Under the pieces are notes generated by a model that worked only from the letters and a program-made list of their open reading frames with translations, had not been told where the DNA came from and ran no database searches. A stretch of DNA of 8,984 bases. Origin: UMGS363 sp964402055. GTDB taxonomy: Bacteria > Bacillota > Clostridia > Oscillospirales > Ruminococcaceae. The stretch lies in NCBI GenBank assembly GCA_964402055.1, contig CAYOAV010000069.1, forward strand, positions 1 through 8,984. Direction: 5' to 3'. Numbering within the stretch: position 1 is the first letter of the stretch; every line of letters begins with the position of its first letter. The position numbers and the translations under genes were made by a program. Positions 1-5,435 of this stretch are shown here, one piece after another.

Positions 1-211
1 CAAGGGTAAGTAATGCTGTTGTCGGAGTTCAGAGAGCCTGCGGTTGGTGTGAGCAGGTCTTACGGATGGTATGAATGGACTTGTGAGAAGCAAGGGGGAA
101 TTAGAAGCTGTTAGTTATGCGGTTTTTTAGTATCCCGAGCCGAGTTTCCTGCGTTAGTGGATAGGGTATTTATGCAAGGGCGGCGTACTTGAATATTTTT
201 TAAGAGCTGAA

Positions 212-244
212 CCGCATTTGTATCCAACAAAGGCGGATTTTTTT
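212..244 (+). other. T-box stem III-like hairpin followed by seven T
   Basis: CCGC (212-215) pairs with GCGG (233-236), and TTTG (217-220) pairs with CAAA (228-231) around a 7-nt loop. Seven T follow at 238-244. By position this is the helix just before the antiterminator (stem III of T-box leaders), but its shape is also that of an intrinsic terminator. The 5' arm can instead pair with ATGCGGTT at 117-124 (8 bp with AACCGCAT at 210-217), so two folds compete. Confidence 0.55.
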
Positions 245-271
245 ATTCGTAAATCAGGGTGGCACCACGAG

Positions 272-320
272 GAATCATCGTCCCTGACCTAATATAGGTC
301 GGAGATATGGTTCTTTTTTT
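272..320 (+). terminator. T-box transcription terminator
   Basis: A long imperfect hairpin: GAATCAT (272-278) pairs with ATATGGTTC (307-313, with one wobble), continuing through GTCC and CTGACCT (284-290) with AGGTCGG (296-302) around an AATAT loop. One bulge and one mismatch are present. The run of T ending at 320 follows. Its 5' arm overlaps the 3' arm of the antiterminator (279-285), so the two structures exclude each other, as T-box regulation requires. Confidence 0.88.
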
Positions 321-343
321 GTGGCTTTATGGAGGTAATTAAA

Positions 344-1537
344 ATGAGTGAAAACAAAGGAAGATACGGTATCTATGGTGGACAATATGTCCCTGAGATC
401 GTTATGAACGCTGTTACCGAGCTTGAAGAAGCTTATAACAGATATAAAAACGATCCCGATTTTATTGCAGAGCTGAAAAAGCTTTACCGTGACTATGCAG
501 GCAGACCATCTATGCTTTACTATGCGGAAAAAATGACAGAGGATCTTGGTGGAGCTAAGATCTATCTTAAGCGTGAGGATCTTAATCATACTGGTTCGCA
601 CAAAATTAATAACGTTCTCGGACAGATACTTCTTGCAAAGCGTATGGGCAAGAAAAGGATAATCGCCGAAACAGGAGCAGGTCAGCACGGCGTTGCAACG
701 GCAACAGTCTGTGCATTGCTTGGTTTGGAATGTCAGGTTTATATGGGTGCGGAGGACGTTAAGCGTCAGTCACTCAATGTTTACAGAATGAATCTTCTCG
801 GAACTAAGGTCATTGCTGTTGAAAGCGGTACGCAGACGCTTAAAGACGCTATAAACGAGGCTATGCGTGATTGGTGTACAAATATTTCTACGACATTTTA
901 TTGCATAGGTTCGGTAATGGGTCCTCATCCTTATCCACAGATGGTTCGTGATTTTCAGAAAATAATTTCCGAGGAAATAAAGTCGCAGATGCTTGAGCTT
1001 GAAGGCAGACTTCCTGATTGCGTTGTTGCATGTGTTGGCGGCGGTTCAAATGCAATGGGTTCGTTCTATAATTTCATTGAAGATAAGGATGTTCGCCTTG
1101 TTGGTGCAGAAGCTGCGGGAAAGGGAATAGATACCAAGCTTCATGCCGCAACAATTGCTAAAGGCTCGGTGGGTATATTCCATGGTATGAAATCTATCTT
1201 TTTACAGAATGAATTTGGTCAGATAGATCCCGTTTATTCAATTTCCGCAGGTCTTGATTATCCGGGAATAGGTCCTGAACACGCGTATTTATGGGAAACC
1301 AAGCGTGCCGAATATGTTGATATTACAGATGAAGAAGCAGTATCTGCTTTTGAATATCTTTCACGCACGGAGGGAATTATCCCTGCTATTGAATCCTCAC
1401 ACGCTGTTGCGGCGGCTATGAAAATCGCTCCGAAAATGAATAAGGATCAGATAATGGTCATCACAATTTCAGGCAGAGGCGATAAGGACGTTTATTCCAT
1501 AGCTAAATATCGTGGCGTTGACATAAGCGAATCATAA
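344..1537 (+). CDS. trpB: Tryptophan synthase beta subunit TrpB
   Basis: A PLP enzyme that condenses indole with L-serine to L-tryptophan in the alpha2beta2 tryptophan synthase complex in the cytoplasm. The product has 397 residues, the usual length. The PLP lysine is K87 in HTGSHKINN, the catalytic glutamate E109 in AETGAGQHG, the phosphate-binding GGGSNA is at 232-237, and D305 (SAGLDYPG), E350 (ESSHA) and the SGRGDKD end motif are all present, so it should be active and of the ordinary TrpB1 class. I chose the ATG at 344 over the in-frame ATG at 329 because GGAGGT (331-336) then sits 7 nt upstream as ribosome binding site; the 329 start would have that site inside the gene. It lies directly behind the Trp T-box, and trpA follows after 13 bp. 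No other trp genes are in the window. Confidence 0.98.
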   Translation: MSENKGRYGIYGGQYVPEIVMNAVTELEEAYNRYKNDPDFIAELKKLYRDYAGRPSMLYYAEKMTEDLGGAKIYLKREDLNHTGSHKINNVLGQILLAKRMGKKRIIAETGAGQHGVATATVCALLGLECQVYMGAEDVKRQSLNVYRMNLLGTKVIAVESGTQTLKDAINEAMRDWCTNISTTFYCIGSVMGPHPYPQMVRDFQKIISEEIKSQMLELEGRLPDCVVACVGGGSNAMGSFYNFIEDKDVRLVGAEAAGKGIDTKLHAATIAKGSVGIFHGMKSIFLQNEFGQIDPVYSISAGLDYPGIGPEHAYLWETKRAEYVDITDEEAVSAFEYLSRTEGIIPAIESSHAVAAAMKIAPKMNKDQIMVITISGRGDKDVYSIAKYRGVDISES

Positions 1538-1550
1538 GGAGGTTATTTTC

Positions 1551-2190
1551 ATGAACAGAATCAATNNNNNNNNNNNNNNNNNNNNNNNNNNNNNNNNNNN
1601 NNNNNNNNNNNNNNNNNNNNNNNNNNNNNNNNNNNNNNNNNNNNNNNNNNNNNNNNNNNNNNNNNCGTAAAAAAACACAGAAGCCAATCGTACTTATGAT
1701 GTATGTAAATACCATTTTTCGCTATGGAACGGAAAGATTTTTTAAGCTTTGCAGTGAAAACGGAGTTGACGGTGTTATTATACCCGATATGCCATATGAG
1801 GAACGCAGTGAAGTACTGCCTTATGCAAAAGCAGAGGATATTCTCACTATAAGTATGGTAACTCCTGCTTCTCATGAACGTATAAATGCAATTGCTTCAA
1901 ATTCGGAGGGATTTTTGTATTGCGTATCGCCTAATGTCGTTACAGGCGAGAGTGATGGTATTCCTGCGGATTTCAGTAAATTTATAGGTGAAGTGAATGA
2001 AAGCTGTAATATACCTGCGTTTGTAAGCTTTGGTGTTACTTCTCCCGAACAGATAGCACAGATGAAAAACTATTTTGATGGCATTATTATCGGTAGTGCA
2101 GTAGTTGATATCGTTGCCGAAAAGGGAGAAAACAGTAGGGAATATGTTGCAGAGTTTATCCGTTCACTAAAATCTGCTCTTGCTACTTGA
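1551..2190 (+). CDS. trpA: Tryptophan synthase alpha subunit TrpA, interrupted by an assembly gap
   Basis: TrpA cleaves indole-3-glycerol phosphate to indole, which is channelled to TrpB. The start is clear: ATG at 1551 with AAGGAGGT (1536-1543), overlapping the trpB stop, 7 nt upstream. Only five residues (MNRIN) are readable before 100 N. After the gap 174 residues continue from RKKTQKPIVLMMY to the stop at 2188-2190, with TrpA barrel motifs GVDGVIIPDMP, YCVSPNVVTG, SFGVTSPEQ and GIIIGSAVV. The visible total of 179 residues is 80-90 short of the family length (about 255-270), so the real gap is probably 240-270 bases, not 100. The two parts are also in different frames across a literal 100 bases. 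The active-site Glu and Asp (Glu49 and Asp60 in enterobacterial TrpA) fall in the missing part and cannot be checked. Nothing visible suggests a pseudogene. Confidence 0.93.
1566..1665. other. Assembly gap (100 N)
   Basis: Exactly 100 N, the usual placeholder for a gap of unknown size. It lies inside trpA, and the true length should be a multiple of three if trpA is intact. Confidence 0.97.
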
Positions 2191-2215
2191 AAAAATTTGT
2201 ACAATATGATATAAT
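2187..2215 (+). promoter_or_regulatory. Sigma-A type promoter for the GH5 gene
   Basis: TTGAAA (2187-2192) and TATAAT (2210-2215) are separated by 17 bp. The -35 box includes the trpA stop codon TGA. Transcription would start near 2222, about 45 nt before the GH5 start codon. Confidence 0.75.
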
Positions 2216-2218
2216 AAC

Positions 2219-2251
2219 AGCAGTGCCAAATGAGGTGCTGCTATTATTTTT
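2219..2251 (+). terminator. Hairpin terminator behind trpA
   Basis: AGCAGTGCC (2219-2227) pairs with GGTGCTGCT (2234-2242), 9 bp with two wobbles and a 6-nt loop, followed by ATTATTTTT. It would stop trp read-through. The promoter just upstream would start transcription inside the 5' arm, so its own transcript would not form the complete hairpin. Confidence 0.6.
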
Positions 2252-2265
2252 AAGGAGAATTATTT

Positions 2266-3261
2266 ATGAGAAATATATCCTCAAAGGAGCTTTTAAAAGA
2301 ATGGACGGCAGGCTGGAATGTCGGTAATTCGCTCGATGCGTGCAAATGTGGAGGCCTTGAATCGGAAGAGTCATGGCATAATGCGAAAATCACGCAGAAG
2401 CTTATAGATAATGTGATTTCAGAGGGCTTTAACGTTATCAGAATACCTGTTACCTGGTCAAATCACCTTGACGAAAGCAATGTAATTGATCCTGCATGGC
2501 TCAATCGTGTGAATGAAGTGGTCGATTACGCTTATAAGCGTGGTGTTTTTGTTATTCTTGATACGCATCACGAGAATTTTACATTTACATCGGAAGAAAA
2601 TTATCCTGTTGCTTCGGAAAAGCTTGTTTGCGTCTGGGAACAAATATGTGAACGTTTCAAGAACTATGGGGAACGTCTGCTTTTTGAGGGACTTAATGAA
2701 CCGAGGAAAAATGATATGCCTGATGAGTGGCATTCAAAAGATGTTTCCGCTTTTGAGGTAGTTAATAAGCTTAATAATGATTTTGTTCGCACTGTACGTT
2801 CGAGCGGTGAAAACAACGCCGACAGACATCTTATCATTGTAACATATTGCGGCGGCTGTACCAAGGAGATTATGGAAACTCTGACTGTTCCTGATGATGA
2901 TAAGGTGATAGTAAATGTTCATTCGTATATGCCATGGCATTTTACAGCGATGGATAATGGTGCAGAAAAATTTGACCCTGAAAATACTGAAGATACGGAA
3001 AAGCTTGATGAATCGTTTGAGCTGTTGAAAAAGTATTGTACAGATAAGGGTATACCTGCGATTATTGATGAATTTGGAGCAGTTAATCGCAATAATAATG
3101 CCGAACGTATCAAATATATTGAGTATTTTAAGGCTAAAGCAGATGAGCTTGGTATAAAATATGTTTGGTGGGATAATGGTTACAGACATAGCTTCGGACT
3201 TTTTGACCGTAAAAAAGGAAATTGTTATTTTAATGATATTGTAGAAGCAATATTGAAATAA
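2266..3261 (+). CDS. GH5 family beta-glucanase (cellulase-like), without signal peptide
   Basis: A glycoside hydrolase family 5 enzyme, probably cutting beta-1,4-glucan or related oligosaccharides with retention of configuration. The 331 residues are a single catalytic domain. GWNVGNSLDA (16-25) opens the barrel; R59 is in VIRIPVTW; DTHHE is at 99-103; the acid/base is E145 in FEGLNEPR; H219 and Y221 are in NVHSYMPW; the nucleophile is E269 in IIDEFG; the sugar-stacking WW is at 301-302. The opening and the LNEPR and DEFG motifs resemble subfamily GH5_4, but I cannot assign it firmly. There is no signal peptide, lipobox, dockerin or CBM: the domain starts within 15 residues of the start, with AAGGAG (2252-2257) 8 nt upstream. 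I infer a cytoplasmic enzyme acting on imported oligosaccharides. It is a single gene with its own promoter. Exact substrate unknown. Confidence 0.9.
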   Translation: MRNISSKELLKEWTAGWNVGNSLDACKCGGLESEESWHNAKITQKLIDNVISEGFNVIRIPVTWSNHLDESNVIDPAWLNRVNEVVDYAYKRGVFVILDTHHENFTFTSEENYPVASEKLVCVWEQICERFKNYGERLLFEGLNEPRKNDMPDEWHSKDVSAFEVVNKLNNDFVRTVRSSGENNADRHLIIVTYCGGCTKEIMETLTVPDDDKVIVNVHSYMPWHFTAMDNGAEKFDPENTEDTEKLDESFELLKKYCTDKGIPAIIDEFGAVNRNNNAERIKYIEYFKAKADELGIKYVWWDNGYRHSFGLFDRKKGNCYFNDIVEAILK

Positions 3262-3284
3262 TTGTGCAATAACAACAATTATTT
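3256..3284 (+). terminator. AT-rich hairpin at the end of the GH5 gene
   Basis: AAATAATTGT (3256-3265) pairs perfectly with ACAATTATTT (3275-3284) around a 9-nt loop. It overlaps the GH5 stop codon. It has little GC and only three T at the end, so it is a weak terminator or a 3'-end stabilising stem. Confidence 0.45.
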
Positions 3285-3325
3285 ACAATAAATATGTGCA
3301 AATATACAAAAAGCGAGAAAAGTTG

Positions 3326-3354
3326 TTGACATTGTGATGTATGTTTGCTATAAT
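3326..3354 (+). promoter_or_regulatory. Consensus promoter of tRNA-Lys
   Basis: A perfect TTGACA (3326-3331) and TATAAT (3349-3354) with a 17-bp spacer and a TGC extended -10 just before. Transcription would start near 3361, about 26 nt before the tRNA. Confidence 0.9.
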
Positions 3355-3362
3355 ATATAAGC

Positions 3363-3382
3363 GTTGTGATGAACTTCACAAC
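3363..3382 (+). other. Hairpin in the tRNA 5' leader
   Basis: GTTGTGA (3363-3369) pairs with TCACAAC (3376-3382) around a 6-nt loop, and past one mismatch a few more pairs can form outside. It fills the whole leader between the promoter and the mature tRNA end. Confidence 0.55.
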
Positions 3383-3386
3383 ACTT

Positions 3387-3462
3387 GAGTTATTAGCTCA
3401 GTCGGCAGAGCATCTGACTTTTAATCAGAGGGTCTGGGGTTCAAATCCCCAATAGCTCACCA
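3387..3462 (+). tRNA. tRNA-Lys (anticodon TTT)
   Basis: 76 nt with a complete cloverleaf. The acceptor GAGTTAT (3387-3393) pairs with ATAGCTC (3452-3458) with one G-T wobble, followed by discriminator A and an encoded CCA (3460-3462). The D arm is TAGCTCAGTCGGCAGAGCA-like; the anticodon stem TCTGA / TCAGA encloses CTTTTAA with TTT at 3420-3422; the T arm has CTGGG-GTTCAAAT-CCC. It stands alone with its own promoter and terminator. Confidence 0.98.
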
Positions 3463-3463
3463 A

Positions 3464-3490
3464 AACACTCACTTTTGTGGGTGTTTTTTT
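3464..3490 (+). terminator. Terminator of tRNA-Lys
   Basis: ACACTCAC (3465-3472) pairs with GTGGGTGT (3477-3484) with one wobble around a TTTT loop, followed by a run of T to 3490. It starts two bases after the encoded CCA. Confidence 0.93.
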
Positions 3491-3507
3491 ATACTTAGAT
3501 TTAAGAC

Positions 3508-3620
3508 TAAGGAAGCACTGTTTAATACGTTTCTGTCGTTTTTTATGTACTCAAAGACGTAAACTCGTACATTTTTAAAAACGATGAAACGGACGCTTCA
3601 TTTTAATCAGCGGTTTCATA
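3508..3620. repeat. MITE-like element with imperfect terminal inverted repeats
   Basis: The left end TAAGGAAGCACTGTTTAATA (3508-3527) matches the reverse complement of the right end (about 3600-3620, TATGAAACCGCTGATTAAAA) at roughly 14 of 20 positions. Inside, CGTTTC..GTCG and ATGTAC (3528-3550) pair with GTACAT and CGATGAAACG (3567-3591), so the whole stretch can fold into one long hairpin. TA stands at both borders (3508-3509 and 3619-3620), as a TA target duplication would leave. It has no coding capacity. It could be a decayed miniature transposable element or a structured intergenic RNA. Confidence 0.45.
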
Positions 3621-3663
3621 GATACACTTAGCTTTGAGCAGTTAAAAAAATTGCGAAAAAAAC

Positions 3664-3692
3664 TTGAAAAATGAGCAAATATATGCTATAAT
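3664..3692 (+). promoter_or_regulatory. Promoter of the GMP synthase gene
   Basis: TTGAAA (3664-3669) and TATAAT (3687-3692) with a 17-bp spacer and an extended -10 TGC. The leader from about 3699 to the ATG at 3765 contains a possible GGATAA (3713-3718) / TTATCC (3741-3746) stem. I see no purine riboswitch core. Confidence 0.85.
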
Positions 3693-3764
3693 TATGCAGA
3701 GTTAAAATTTTGGGATAATTATGTCTTATTTTGACAGATTTTATCCGTTAAGGAGTGTACATTA

Positions 3765-4742
3765 ATGAACAATGTAAGACCTGATTCTATGGTAAGAATT
3801 ACAACACCTGAACTTGCAGAAAAATTCATTGAGGAACAAATCGCAGAGGTTCGTTCGCAGGTTGGAGATAAAAAGGTTCTCCTTGCACTTTCGGGCGGAG
3901 TTGACAGCTCTGTTGTTGCGGCTCTTTTGATAAAAGCTATCGGAAAACAGCTTGTTTGCGTTCACGTTAATCACGGACTTATGAGAAAAGGCGAAAGTGA
4001 ACAGGTTATTGAGGTCTTCCGAAATCAGCTTGACGCTAATCTCATATATATTGATGCTACAGACCGTTTCCTTGACCTGCTTGCAGGAGTAAGCGAGCCA
4101 GAAAAGAAGCGTAAAATCATCGGCGGCGAATTTATTAAGGTTTTCGATGAAGAAGCAAGAAAGCTTGAGGGCATTTCATTCCTTGCACAGGGTACTATCT
4201 ATCCTGATATTCTCGAAAGTGATGGAGTTAAGGCTCATCATAACGTCGGCGGACTTCCTGAGGATATGCAGTTCGAGCTTGTAGAGCCTGTACGTCTTCT
4301 TTTCAAGGACGAGGTAAGAGTTGTTGGTAAAGCACTTGGACTTCCTGCGTCTATGGTTGATCGTCAGCCGTTCCCAGGTCCTGGTCTTGGAGTTAGATGC
4401 CTTGGTGCAATTACCCGTGACAGACTGAATGCTCTCCGTGAGGCTGACGCTATACTCCGTGAGGAATTTGATAATGCTGGACTTAACAAAACAGTATGGC
4501 AGTACTTTATTGCTGTTCCCGATATGAAGAGCGTTGGCGTTAAGGATAGCAAGCGTTATGAGGGCTGGCCTGCAATCATTCGTGCAGTCAATACAACAGA
4601 CGCAATGAGTGCAACAATAGAGGAAATCCCATATGCACTTCTCCATAAAATTACCGACAGAATTACCGCAGAGGTTGAGGGTATTAACCGTGTTCTCTAC
4701 GATCTTACACCTAAGCCTGTGGGTACTATTGAGTGGGAATGA
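3765..4742 (+). CDS. guaA: GMP synthase ATP-pyrophosphatase subunit, stand-alone (GuaA C-terminal half)
   Basis: Catalyses the last step of GMP synthesis: ATP-dependent adenylylation of XMP and replacement by ammonia. The 325 residues cover only the synthetase half: the PP-loop SGGVDSS (43-49), HVNHG (68-71), QGTIYPDILES (142-152), HHNVGGLP (158-165), RQPFPGPGLGVR (200-211) and the C-terminal dimerisation/XMP part ending in KPVGTIEWE. The class I glutaminase domain of about 190 residues that precedes this in ordinary bacterial GuaA is absent. The start is real: AAGGAG (3750-3755) lies 9 nt upstream, a promoter lies before that, and the upstream DNA encodes no glutaminase fragment, so this is not a frameshift product. 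I infer a split enzyme as in archaea (GuaAb), with a glutaminase partner elsewhere, or use of free ammonia. It is monocistronic. Confidence 0.95.
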   Translation: MNNVRPDSMVRITTPELAEKFIEEQIAEVRSQVGDKKVLLALSGGVDSSVVAALLIKAIGKQLVCVHVNHGLMRKGESEQVIEVFRNQLDANLIYIDATDRFLDLLAGVSEPEKKRKIIGGEFIKVFDEEARKLEGISFLAQGTIYPDILESDGVKAHHNVGGLPEDMQFELVEPVRLLFKDEVRVVGKALGLPASMVDRQPFPGPGLGVRCLGAITRDRLNALREADAILREEFDNAGLNKTVWQYFIAVPDMKSVGVKDSKRYEGWPAIIRAVNTTDAMSATIEEIPYALLHKITDRITAEVEGINRVLYDLTPKPVGTIEWE

Positions 4743-4753
4743 TGGATAAAAAT

Positions 4754-4792
4754 GCCGAAATTCTGTATTTGCAGGATTTCGGCTTTTGTTTT
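4754..4792 (+). terminator. Terminator of the GMP synthase gene
   Basis: GCCGAAATTCTG (4754-4765) pairs with CAGGATTTCGGC (4772-4783): 12 bp with one wobble and a 6-nt loop, followed by TTTTGTTTT. Confidence 0.95.
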
Positions 4793-4852
4793 ATCAAATG
4801 AATCTGGTTCGGCTCTATTGTGGGTATACTATTATGTGTTTTGGAAAAACAA

Positions 4853-4875
4853 AAAATTCAGGAGTTAATTGGGGG
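4853..4875 (+). repeat. 23-bp repeat, copy 1 (inverted copy at 8937-8959)
   Basis: These 23 bases, containing TTCAGGAGTTAATTGGGGG, are the exact reverse complement of 8937-8959. Similarity continues weakly for about 10 bases to the left (GGAAAAACAA here against GGAGCAAGCAG in the other copy). The two copies flank the whole right-hand operon. Function unknown; candidates are mobile-element ends, a recombination site, or a shared transcript leader. Confidence 0.85.
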
Positions 4876-5033
4876 TGTATATTATTTTCTCACTTAATTT
4901 CAATGCTTTTATGCAATGTTGCCTTAATTCACGCTTGCTTTAAAGCCCTGTTTTAGCCGATTATGCTGGAGATTTTGTTCATCTCTTCGGGATAAGAAAA
5001 CCAAAAAGCTTTTTGACTAGTGGAGTATAGAAG

Positions 5034-5063
5034 AGGAGCAACCGTGGATGGTTGCTCCTTTAT
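5034..5063. terminator. Hairpin terminator between convergent units
   Basis: AGGAGCAACC (5034-5043) pairs perfectly with GGTTGCTCCT (5050-5059) around a 6-nt loop, followed by TTATTATATTA on the + strand. The nearest gene end is the minus-strand membrane protein at 5092, so it may terminate that operon too, although the minus side has only a short pyrimidine run (CTTCT). Confidence 0.7.
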
Positions 5064-5091
5064 TATATTAAAGTATTTGATGAATTGGGAT

Positions 5092-5400
5092 TTACAAAAT
5101 GAATAATAGTATACTGATTATAAAAATACCAACAAATAAGGTAAGACGAAGTGATTTTCTGGCTTTTTTATCAAGAATAATTCGTAAGCAAACTATAATT
5201 ATTCCGCTTATTATTGAAATCAAACCCTTAATAAAGAATTCAGCATAATCAGCTCCAAACTCACTTCGACAGTCGCATAAAAAACCGTTTTTTTGGTCTT
5301 GGTAATCAGCAAAATCACAGTAGCCTAAAAAAAGAAAGAAGCTAGTTGGAATAATTGAAATGAACATTAGTATAATTGCGTCTTTAACTTTCTTGCTCAT
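5092..5400 (-). CDS. Small membrane protein of unknown function
   Basis: 102 residues, not recognised. Three hydrophobic helices are visible: about 8-26 (AIILMFISIIPTSFFLFLG), about 56-78 (IKGLISIISGIIIVCLRI) and about 86-102 (LTLFVGIFIISILLFIL). A polar 30-residue loop between helices 1 and 2 contains three cysteines (CDF, and CDC in NGFLCDCRSE) and acidic residues. Basic stretches at the N terminus (MSKKVK) and between helices 2 and 3 (DKKARKSLR) place both on the cytoplasmic side and the Cys loop outside by the positive-inside rule. AAGGAG (5407-5412 on the complement) stands 6 nt before the ATG, so it is a real gene. It is the last gene of the operon, 35 bp after the GH26 gene with no terminator between. 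A role linked to the mannanase or the Fe-S genes is only a guess from position. Confidence 0.8.
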   Translation of the reverse strand: MSKKVKDAIILMFISIIPTSFFLFLGYCDFADYQDQKNGFLCDCRSEFGADYAEFFIKGLISIISGIIIVCLRIILDKKARKSLRLTLFVGIFIISILLFIL

Positions 5401-5435
5401 ATGTAACTCCTTTCTTACTAAAGTGCGGTATTGAC

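Larger units (their letters stand above)
1..320 (+). promoter_or_regulatory. T-box riboswitch leader, tryptophan type, upstream of trpBA
   Basis: A T-box leader senses uncharged tRNA and lets transcription continue when that amino acid is scarce. Visible marks are the AGAGAG bulge at 31-36; a distal stem I helix CCTGC (37-41) / GCAGG (53-57) enclosing the conserved GGTTGGTGTGA loop; GAA-TGG-AC at 74-80, where TGG (76-78) is the likely specifier codon for tryptophan; the T-box core AGGGTGGCACCACG at 256-269, whose TGGCACC would pair with the tRNA end; its antiterminator partner around 279-285; and a terminator at 272-320. The gene behind it is trpB, which agrees with a Trp specifier. The extreme 5' end and the promoter are probably left of the window. 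T-box identity is certain; the specifier assignment rests on loop position plus context. Confidence 0.93.
4793..5091. other. Intergenic region without a convincing gene
   Basis: About 300 bp between two convergent transcription units. It holds one copy of a 23-bp repeat (4853-4875), a weak minus-strand promoter-like pair TTGAAA (4898-4903 as TTTCAA) and TATACA (4876-4881 as TGTATA) with a 16-bp spacer reading straight into that repeat, a 14-bp perfect palindrome CAAAAAGCTTTTTG (5002-5015), and a hairpin terminator (5034-5061). Reading frames here are short (22 codons at most with any start signal), and I recognise no gene remnant. Confidence 0.6.

Noticed and set aside
275..688. 137-codon minus-strand frame across the leader and trpB
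   Set aside because: It is antisense to the T-box terminator and to a clearly coding trpB, has no ribosome binding site worth the name and no recognisable domain.
2734..3189. 151-codon minus-strand frame inside the GH5 gene
   Set aside because: Shadow of a gene whose catalytic motifs are intact on the + strand; composition is that of a reverse reading of AT-rich codons.
3387..3620. Integration site or genomic island at tRNA-Lys
   Set aside because: No repeat of the tRNA 3' end, no integrase and no phage genes follow; the tRNA terminator is intact.
3699..3764. Purine riboswitch in the leader of the GMP synthase gene
   Set aside because: The leader is only about 66 nt and lacks the conserved loop and junction sequences; only a short GGATAA/TTATCC stem is seen.
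4176..4646. 156-codon minus-strand frame inside the GMP synthase gene
   Set aside because: Shadow frame, Cys- and Ser-rich without domain, opposite a gene with every family motif.
4875..4943. A 22-codon frame starting at GTG 4875 behind AGGAG at 4860-4864
   Set aside because: The SD-like AGGAG is part of the 23-bp repeat, the frame is very short and without recognisable content, and the other copy of the repeat has no matching frame.
5002..5015. Perfect palindrome CAAAAAGCTTTTTG as an operator
   Set aside because: It is made mostly of A and T runs, lies far from any promoter, and has no second copy in the window.
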